In this document: positions 1 through 5,241 of the stretch, in pieces
Layout of the letters: each line of letters opens with the position of its first letter
Position numbering within the stretch: position 1 is the stretch's first letter
NCBI GenBank assembly: GCA_001769005.1
Contig: MENE01000145.1
Coordinates: forward strand, 16,231-21,471
From: Bacteroidetes bacterium GWA2_31_9b
GTDB lineage: Bacteria; Bacteroidota; Bacteroidia; Bacteroidales; UBA12077
Reading direction: 5' to 3'
DNA length: 5,241 nt
The notes under the pieces: model-generated
Told to the model about the DNA's origin: nothing
Seen by the model: only the letters and a program-made list of their open reading frames with translations
The model's database searches: none
Position numbers and translations under genes: made by a program

Positions 1-4
1 ATAT

Positions 5-928
5 CTAACCATTTATTTTTAAGGTATGACGATTAAAAAAATGAATTTTACGACCAACAACTAATAACATAGCACCGGCAATAGTAAATAAACCGCCAAT
101 AACCTGGTATGCTAAAGGAAAACGTCCAAAATAAAGAAAAGCACCAATTAGTACAAACAATGCTGTTGTACTCTGAATAATTGCTGCACGTGATGCTTCT
201 ATATATTTTAAAGCATTGTATTGTCCGAGTGATGTTAGAAAAGGTCCAAGAAATGACCCAATAAGAATATTTAAGAACGCATTTAATGGTATCGAAAGAT
301 TTTGCTTGAGAATAATTAATGCCAAAACAGAAACAGAAAGTAAAAAAATGGCTCTGCTTATTGCAAGCATAATAGGTGTAACTGTTTTAATGTGTTTTTT
401 TGCTGTTATGGTTCTCAATGCATAAAAAATGGTACAAATTACCATTAATCCCGAGCTCCCGGTAAAATATGAAATTATTGTTGCATCTTTTTGGTAGCTG
501 ATAATAAGCACTCCTATAAAAGTAAGGATTACTCCAGCTATTTCCATTTTTACAAATCGTTCGCCAAGTATGATAACACCCATTAAAGCAACAAAAATAT
601 ATTCCATATTTCGTAAAAAAGATGGTATTGCTGCATTGCTGGCAACTGAAATGGCTCCATAAAATGTACTGGTTGCAACAATTTCAATTAATCCTATAAT
701 AAGTAAAGTTTTTAATGATTTTTTTGATATATGACGAAAAGCTTGATGCGCAGGAGTTATATATGCAAACAAAGTGTTCCATACAATTGCTAATGCAAAC
801 CAATAAAAACCAAACTGGGGCAAGCTAATTTGAATTAAAGCTGCTTTACTGAAAATGTATACAGTTGAGCCTGCAATAGTAGCAAGTAAAGCAAACCCAT
901 ACCCCGTAATTCTTTTTTCGACAATCAT
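5..928 (-). CDS. EamA/DMT-superfamily 10-TM transporter (substrate unknown)
   Basis: A 307-residue inner-membrane protein that is almost entirely hydrophobic. About ten membrane segments can be placed, near residues 11-30, 38-57, 74-92, 103-122, 128-145, 157-173, 184-206, 216-236, 246-268 and 273-291. They form two EamA repeats (about 10-145 and 157-291). Each repeat ends in the typical pair of helices: IPSFLRNMEYIFVAL followed by LGERF (GE at 122-123) in the first, and ASRAAIIQSTTALF then FGRFP in the second. The usual Gly-Glu of the second repeat is replaced by Gly-Arg. Family members export or import amino acids, nucleotides or other small metabolites; the substrate cannot be read from the sequence. 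The length is normal for the family. The ATG start has a weak purine stretch (AAAGAG) about 5 bases upstream. The gene lies 81 bases downstream of the SemiSWEET relic and may share its transcript. The stop codon is TAG at 5-7, so the gene is complete. Confidence 0.93.
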   Translation of the reverse strand: MIVEKRITGYGFALLATIAGSTVYIFSKAALIQISLPQFGFYWFALAIVWNTLFAYITPAHQAFRHISKKSLKTLLIIGLIEIVATSTFYGAISVASNAAIPSFLRNMEYIFVALMGVIILGERFVKMEIAGVILTFIGVLIISYQKDATIISYFTGSSGLMVICTIFYALRTITAKKHIKTVTPIMLAISRAIFLLSVSVLALIILKQNLSIPLNAFLNILIGSFLGPFLTSLGQYNALKYIEASRAAIIQSTTALFVLIGAFLYFGRFPLAYQVIGGLFTIAGAMLLVVGRKIHFFNRHTLKING

Positions 929-1009
929 TAAACTCTTTCAAATAATCGATAAAAGTAGATAAATAAAATGATTTCGATAACAATTTAAGATAAGCTAAAA
1001 AACAGGTGT

Positions 1010-1267
1010 TTATTTATATTTAATTTTCAAAAACAATATCCATAGAGTTTAAGTTAGAGTTACACAATTTGATAATATTATAGGTGAATCTTTTACCATA
1101 AAATCAAAAAACAACCATAAAACAATCTAAAGTAAGAACAGAATACATTCCTAACGATAAATCTTTAGTATGTTTCGTTTTTATTGCTTTTATGGCTAGA
1201 GGTAAAAAAACAAACTTATCGTAAGACCCGCTGCTACTAGCCCGAGTATAGTTGTGTAATTAAGGAT
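1010..1267 (-). pseudogene. SemiSWEET (PQ-loop/MtN3-saliva) transporter relic
   Basis: This stretch has no long open frame, but its minus-strand translation across two frames rebuilds a whole SemiSWEET protein of about 85 residues, the usual family length. The first part, in the frame of 1255-1253, reads TTILGLVAAGLTIS (TM1). After a frame change at a T7 run (1210-1204) it reads FLPLAIKAIKTKHTKDL then SLGMYSVLTL (PQ-loop and TM2). A TGA stop falls at 1106-1104, before FYG. A second frame change near 1098-1088 returns to the first frame, giving SPIILSNCVTLT, a TAA stop at 1051-1049, then TLWILFLKIKYK and the terminal TAA at 1012-1010 (TM3). Further decay: no ATG, GTG or TTG start precedes TM1 (an ATC or ATT stands near 1267-1273), and the PQ motif reads PL. 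Intact SemiSWEETs are three-helix sugar transporters that work as dimers. The reading starts about 19 bases after the ZIP-like gene's stop codon, which suggests a former operon. The match is from memory of the family, and the exact 5' limit is uncertain. Confidence 0.85.
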
Positions 1268-1286
1268 ATTAATTAAAAAATAACGA

Positions 1287-2783
1287 TTATTCAAAAATTT
1301 TAAAAGCTACAGCAGCAAGATATCCGGCTAAAGTACTTAATCCGGTTACTTTACTACCTCCAATGTGAACAGCTTCCGGAATCATTGTTTGGGCAATCAT
1401 TGTAAGCATAGCTCCTGAAGCAATTCCTTCAACACCAATTTCAACATAATTTGGAATAGTAGCACCATAATAATATCCAAATATTGCTCCAATTGCTGTC
1501 ATTAACATTAACGAAATCCAAAGAGTTAATATTTTAAAAGGTTTCCAACCCATTTTTTTCATTCCTATACTACTCGACATAGCTTCTGGAAGGTTAGATA
1601 AAAACAAACCGGCAATTAAAGTATAAGGAACAACATCGGTAAATGAAACTGACCCGAGAGAAACTTTTGAAGAAAGGATAATCAAAAATCCTGCTCCAAT
1701 AACAAAACTTTCTGGAATACCATCCAAGAAAATACCTAACCATATAGATAATGGAGCCGATGTTTGTTTCTCTGCATGTTGATTTATTTCAGTTTGTGTT
1801 GGTATATATGAATGTTGATGGACATGCTTTGATGCTTCATAAGTCCAATCTTCTGCTTCTTCGTGATTTTTACTATCCCCATTTTCGTGTCCAAGATCGT
1901 GCATTAATTCATTTCTCGCATAAATTCCTAGTATATCCTGTAATTCGGGGCACTCATCTCGTAAATAATTAAAATCATTCTGACTTAACTCAAATACTTT
2001 TACATCGGTAGTTGCAATTACATCGTATAAGATTGCATCATGAATTAAAAAGGCTGTTTCACCAATTATTCCATTATTTTTAATAACACGAATATTATCA
2101 TTGCTATATACTAGATTTACTTCTCCGCTTTCAACAAAATAAATACGTTTAATTATATCTCCTTTATGAAACAGATAACTTCCCTTCTTAAAATGAACCT
2201 GTCGAATATGTTGTATTAGGATATCAAGATGTGTAACAGGAATTGATCTGATAAGCTTAATTTTTGATAGACGGTTTAATGCAAGCCGAAATCTTTTATT
2301 TCGTAAATGATTAAAATAAGCAATTGTAGTAGAAGTTTTACGCAAATAACCTCCTTTGCTGTTTAATGCCTCATTTAAAAAATAAAATAGTATTCCCCCA
2401 ATAACACATCCCCCGAGTAAGAAAATAAATTCCAAAAACATATCATGGCCCGCAGTATTTCCTATGGCTGTATGGCTGCTTTCAACAAACTCAATTACTG
2501 TTGGAGCAATAAGTTCAACGCTTAAAGCGGCTAACAGAGCACCTGCTCCAAAGGCTGTAAAAGAAGCTGTTAATCTTGGTGAGGGCTTCCAAACAATACC
2601 TAATATTGAACCAATAACCAATGAAATAGCACTTAATCCACCAAGTAAAAATGCCCAAAACATGAATTTTGTAGTGGGTTCAGTTACTAATGATTGTTCT
2701 GTATTATTCGCAACTGCTATAGGAATTAAGATTGTTATCAAAAAAACAATTGCTATTACCCGCTTTAATATTTTTTTCTGCAT
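1287..2783 (-). CDS. ZIP-like metal transporter with an inserted cyclic-nucleotide-binding-type domain
   Basis: A 498-residue membrane protein. Residues 1-26 (MQKK, a hydrophobic core, then AVA-NN) look like a signal peptide. Eight ZIP-type helices follow, near 40-64, 72-95, 115-137, 345-371, 384-404, 416-440, 447-469 and 478-496. The loop between helices 3 and 4, cytoplasmic in ZIPs, is expanded to about 200 residues. It holds a CRP-type beta-barrel domain (about 172-285; FKKGSYLFHKGD at 198-209, YFVESGEVNLV at 215-225, IIGETAFL at 239-246), then an acidic, His-rich stretch (H295, 299, 307, 320, 322, 324, 336). Helix 4 carries DGIPES (354-359), helix 5 SNLPEA (396-401), and helix 7 SGAML and IPEA, all ZIP family signatures. 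The likely role is divalent metal transport across the inner membrane, gated or sensed by the soluble domain; this is inferred. The metal-site histidine is Asp354, and the domain lacks the usual cassette Arg. The start is the upstream ATG, since it gives the signal peptide. No helix-turn-helix is seen, so it is not a transcription factor. Confidence 0.85.
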   Translation of the reverse strand: MQKKILKRVIAIVFLITILIPIAVANNTEQSLVTEPTTKFMFWAFLLGGLSAISLVIGSILGIVWKPSPRLTASFTAFGAGALLAALSVELIAPTVIEFVESSHTAIGNTAGHDMFLEFIFLLGGCVIGGILFYFLNEALNSKGGYLRKTSTTIAYFNHLRNKRFRLALNRLSKIKLIRSIPVTHLDILIQHIRQVHFKKGSYLFHKGDIIKRIYFVESGEVNLVYSNDNIRVIKNNGIIGETAFLIHDAILYDVIATTDVKVFELSQNDFNYLRDECPELQDILGIYARNELMHDLGHENGDSKNHEEAEDWTYEASKHVHQHSYIPTQTEINQHAEKQTSAPLSIWLGIFLDGIPESFVIGAGFLIILSSKVSLGSVSFTDVVPYTLIAGLFLSNLPEAMSSSIGMKKMGWKPFKILTLWISLMLMTAIGAIFGYYYGATIPNYVEIGVEGIASGAMLTMIAQTMIPEAVHIGGSKVTGLSTLAGYLAAVAFKIFE

Positions 2784-2999
2784 ATAGTTACTTTTTAATC
2801 AGTTAATGTAAATGTTAAAATTTAATATATAAAGTTGCAAAAAGATTTACAAATAAGCTATAAAGTGATTTGAAAATAAATCAATTTCAATTATTTACTA
2901 ACAAATTTTATGATTTTGAATGTTTATGATTTGTTTAAATAGTTATAAATTTGAAAATTATAAAAATAAAAAATTACTAACCATTAAAATATCTAAATC
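2784..2999. other. AT-rich intergenic region between divergent genes
   Basis: This 216-base stretch separates the start codons of the leftward ZIP-like gene and the rightward M3 peptidase, so it must carry the promoters for both. It is very AT-rich. No open frame with coding character, strong hairpin, riboswitch-like structure or clear operator repeat was seen apart from the promoter-like site listed separately. Confidence 0.6.
2923..2953 (+). promoter_or_regulatory. Candidate Bacteroidota-type promoter for the M3 peptidase
   Basis: TAAATTTG at 2946-2953 matches the Bacteroidota -7 consensus TAnnTTTG at every fixed position. TTTA at 2923-2926 lies 19 bases upstream and matches the -33 TTTG element at three of four bases. 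Transcription would begin around 2958-2962, leaving a leader of about 40 bases before the GTG start. The region is so AT-rich that a chance match is possible. Confidence 0.4.
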
Positions 3000-5093
3000 G
3001 TGAAAAAACTTACACTCATGTTGTTTGCTGCGGGTTTATTACTTGCATCATGCACACAAAAAACAGAAAATATGGAAAATCCATTGTTAGGCGAATTTAA
3101 AACACCTTATGGTGTTCCGCCTTTTGAACTTATTAAAACAGAGCATTTTGTACCTGCTTATGTTGAAGCAATAAAACAAAATTCAGATGAAATTGCAGCT
3201 ATAGTAAATAATACCGAAGCACCAACTTTTGAAAATACTATTGAAGCACTGGAATATAGTGGCAAACTATTATCAAAGATAAATGCAACATTTAACAATC
3301 TTAATCAATCACTTACAAGTGATGAAATGCAAAAGATTGCACAGGAAGTTGCTCCAATGCTTTCTTCTCACTATGATAATATTGCTCTTAATGCTGATCT
3401 TTTTAGAAGAGTTAAATCTGTATACGATCAAAAAGATGGACTTACAATTTCACAAGAACAAAAAAGATTACTTGAAGAAACATATAAGAATTTCGAACGT
3501 GGTGGAGCAAATCTAGATGCAGAAAATCAAGCTAAGCTTAGGAAGATAAACGAAGAACTTGCAACGTTAAATTTAAAGTTTGGTGAAAATGTTTTGGCCG
3601 AAACAAATAACTTTAAATTAATTATTGATAATGAAGCTGATCTAGCAGGACTTCCTGAATCGGTTAAACAAGCTGCAGCAGATGCTGCAAAAGCTGATAG
3701 TTTAGAGGGTAAATGGTTGTTTACAACACAAAAACCAAGCATGTTACCATTTCTTACATATGCCGATAATCGTGAGTTGCGTCAAAAACTTCACACTGCA
3801 TATATTATGCGTGGCGATAACAATAATGAAAACGACAATAAAAAAGTTTTATCTCGTATTGTTGTATTGAATACTCAAAAAGCCCATTTATATGGATTTA
3901 AAAATTATGCAGAATATGTTTTAGATGTGAATATGGCTAAAACCCCTGAAGCTGTGTTCGATTTTTTAAATAAAGTATGGGATGCTGCTTTACCAATAGC
4001 TAAAAAAGAAGCTGCCGAATTGCAAAAAATGATTGATAAAGAAGGAGGTAAATTTAAACTGGCTCATTGGGATTGGTGGTATTATTCTGAAAAATTACGT
4101 AAAGAAAAATATGATTTAGACGAAGAAATGCTTCGCCCATATTTTGAAAAAAACAACGTGAGAAATGGTGCTTTCGATGTAGCAACTAAATTATGGGGAA
4201 TAAAATTTATAGAACGTACCGATATACCAAAATATCATCCTGATGTTGAAGTATTCGAAGTTCAAAATCCTGATAGTTCTTTTTTAGGAATTCTTTATAT
4301 GGATTGGTATCCACGTGCAAGTAAAGTGAGTGGTGCATGGATGGATGAATACCGAAGACAATCAGAAGGAGTTGATCCAATTATAACTACAAACTTTAAC
4401 TTTTCTGCTCCATCAGGAGATAAACCAGCGTTATTTACTTTCGATGAAGTATCAACTACTTTTCACGAATTTGGACATGCACTGCACGGATTATTATCAG
4501 ATTGTAAATACCATTCACTTGCGGCAACTAATGTTGCAAGAGATTTCGTAGAATTGCCATCACAAATAATGGAAAACTGGGCTTCTGAACCTGAAGTACT
4601 TAAAATGTATGCAAAACATTACCAAACAGGCGAGGTTATTCCACAAGAGCTTATCGATAAAATTTCAAACAGTGGATTATTCAATAAAGGATTTACAGTT
4701 CTAGAATACACTTCTGCAGCATTGCTAGATATGAATTGGTACACAATTAATGACACTATTGAACAAGATGCTACACAATTCGAAAACGATATCATGAAAA
4801 AAATTGGAATGATTCCTGAAATCGTTGTTCGTTACAGAAGCCCTTATTTTGGTCATATTTTTGGTGGTGGTTATTCTTCAGGATATTACAGCTATCAATG
4901 GGCTCAGGTGCTTGATGCTGATGCATTCAGCGTTTTTCAGGAAAAAGGATTGTTCAATCAGGAAACTGCTAAATCTTTACGTGATAATATTCTCTCAAGA
5001 GGAAATACAGAACCAGCAATGGATTTGTACAAGAAATACAGAGGCATGGAACCACAGTTGGATGCTTTCTTGAAAAGAAATGGATTAAAATAG
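3000..5093 (+). CDS. M3-family zinc oligopeptidase (peptidyl-dipeptidase Dcp-like), lipoprotein
   Basis: A 697-residue metallopeptidase of the thimet oligopeptidase/Dcp family, which trims oligopeptides; Dcp members release C-terminal dipeptides. The catalytic motif HEFGH is at 489-493 (His489 and His493 bind zinc, Glu490 is the general base). The third ligand Glu518 sits in RDFVELPSQ, 29 residues after His489, the family spacing. His619, Tyr625 and Tyr632 in HIFGGGYSSGYYSYQW match the substrate-binding His/Tyr cluster. The length is normal and no key residue is missing. The N-terminus is a lipoprotein signal: MKK, a hydrophobic core, and lipobox LASC with Cys18 as the lipidated residue, so the enzyme is membrane-anchored outside the cytoplasm. 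The start is GTG: an in-frame TAA lies two codons upstream (2994-2996), and the next candidate, ATG at 3018, would remove the Lys residues and shorten the signal. No Shine-Dalgarno sequence is seen. It is a single-gene unit closed by a terminator. Dcp versus general oligopeptidase activity cannot be settled by eye. Confidence 0.95.
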   Translation: MKKLTLMLFAAGLLLASCTQKTENMENPLLGEFKTPYGVPPFELIKTEHFVPAYVEAIKQNSDEIAAIVNNTEAPTFENTIEALEYSGKLLSKINATFNNLNQSLTSDEMQKIAQEVAPMLSSHYDNIALNADLFRRVKSVYDQKDGLTISQEQKRLLEETYKNFERGGANLDAENQAKLRKINEELATLNLKFGENVLAETNNFKLIIDNEADLAGLPESVKQAAADAAKADSLEGKWLFTTQKPSMLPFLTYADNRELRQKLHTAYIMRGDNNNENDNKKVLSRIVVLNTQKAHLYGFKNYAEYVLDVNMAKTPEAVFDFLNKVWDAALPIAKKEAAELQKMIDKEGGKFKLAHWDWWYYSEKLRKEKYDLDEEMLRPYFEKNNVRNGAFDVATKLWGIKFIERTDIPKYHPDVEVFEVQNPDSSFLGILYMDWYPRASKVSGAWMDEYRRQSEGVDPIITTNFNFSAPSGDKPALFTFDEVSTTFHEFGHALHGLLSDCKYHSLAATNVARDFVELPSQIMENWASEPEVLKMYAKHYQTGEVIPQELIDKISNSGLFNKGFTVLEYTSAALLDMNWYTINDTIEQDATQFENDIMKKIGMIPEIVVRYRSPYFGHIFGGGYSSGYYSYQWAQVLDADAFSVFQEKGLFNQETAKSLRDNILSRGNTEPAMDLYKKYRGMEPQLDAFLKRNGLK

Positions 5094-5113
5094 ATTTCGA
5101 AATAATTTAAATG

Positions 5114-5146
5114 AAACGGGAGGCAAATATTGCCTCTCGTTTTTTT
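5114..5146 (+). terminator. Intrinsic terminator after the M3 peptidase gene
   Basis: A 13-bp stem (left arm 5114-5126, right arm 5130-5142) with one G-T wobble and a 3-base ATA loop is built around AGGCAA/TTGCCT. A run of seven T begins at 5140. It starts 20 bases after the stop codon. The flanking A run also gives the opposite strand a U-tract, so it may act in both directions. Confidence 0.9.
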
Positions 5147-5212
5147 ATTTAATATTTAGCAACGCATTAGCTCAAAAAATCATCATGTAAATAGATTGTT
5201 AATTTTCAAAAG

Positions 5213-5241
5213 ATGAAACCCGAAAAACTAATCGAAATCCT
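5213..5241 (+). CDS. Possible start of a downstream gene, cut by the window edge
   Basis: An ATG at 5213 opens a frame that stays open to the window end and reads MKPEKLIEI. A short AAAAG stretch lies directly before it. It lies about 65 bases after the terminator, in the same direction as the peptidase gene. Only nine full codons are visible, so the product cannot be named and the frame could be chance. Confidence 0.35.

Noticed and set aside
1204..1210. T7 run on the minus strand as a programmed frameshift site in an active SemiSWEET gene
   Set aside because: A second frame change, two in-frame stop codons, no start codon and a lost PQ Gln lie elsewhere in the same reading, so decay is the simpler explanation.
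1274..1293. Hairpin AATAA-TCG-TTATT followed by T residues on the minus strand, as a terminator of the ZIP-like gene
   Set aside because: The stem is five A/T pairs only and overlaps the stop codon; such a weak stem is expected by chance in this base composition.
2464..2787. Plus-strand open frame of about 107 codons
   Set aside because: It lies antisense to the N-terminal part of the ZIP-like gene, whose frame encodes coherent membrane helices; the antisense translation shows no family features.
2817..2824. TAAATTTT on the minus strand as a -7 promoter element of the ZIP-like gene
   Set aside because: It matches TAnnTTTG at all but the last base, but no TTTG lies at suitable spacing (candidates are 13 and 25 bases away), and the region is too AT-rich to call it.
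3527..3742. Minus-strand open frame of about 71 codons inside the peptidase gene
   Set aside because: It is a shadow of an intact, well-recognised M3 peptidase frame and resembles no family.
4825..5073. Plus-strand open frame of about 82 codons overlapping the end of the peptidase gene
   Set aside because: It is out of frame with the peptidase, which keeps its conserved C-terminal His/Tyr cluster there; nothing supports a second protein.

Overview
This AT-rich window looks like ordinary chromosome from a member of the Bacteroidota. The evidence is the low GC by eye, the near absence of Shine-Dalgarno sequences, a -7 element of the TAnnTTTG type upstream of the rightward gene, and proteins of a Bacteroidota character: a lipoprotein M3 peptidase with a GTG start and a SemiSWEET-like relic carrying the KDLSLGMY motif. 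No mobile element, CRISPR array, tRNA or rRNA was seen.

Layout: the left half is leftward. Reading 5'->3' on the minus strand there is (1) a ZIP-like metal transporter, 2783-1287, with a cyclic-nucleotide-binding-type domain and a His-rich segment built into its central loop; (2) the relic of a SemiSWEET (PQ-loop, MtN3/saliva) transporter at about 1267-1010, which is no longer an open frame; (3) an intact 10-TM EamA/DMT-family transporter, 928-5. The right half holds a divergently transcribed M3-family zinc oligopeptidase lipoprotein (3000-5093), followed by a strong intrinsic terminator (5114-5146) and the probable first codons of another rightward gene cut by the window edge (5213-5241). 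The region between the divergent genes (2784-2999) is AT-rich and holds only promoter-like sequence.

The genes are three membrane transporters, one of them dead, next to a secreted or envelope peptidase. Nothing in the sequence ties them into one pathway. The ZIP-like gene and the SemiSWEET relic are separated by only about 19 bases and were plausibly once co-transcribed.

The two observations most worth attention are the ZIP/cNMP-domain fusion, in which both the canonical metal-site residues and the ligand-binding Arg are altered, and the SemiSWEET pseudogene hidden in what looks like a 358-base intergenic gap. I do not see a clearly new multi-gene system here.
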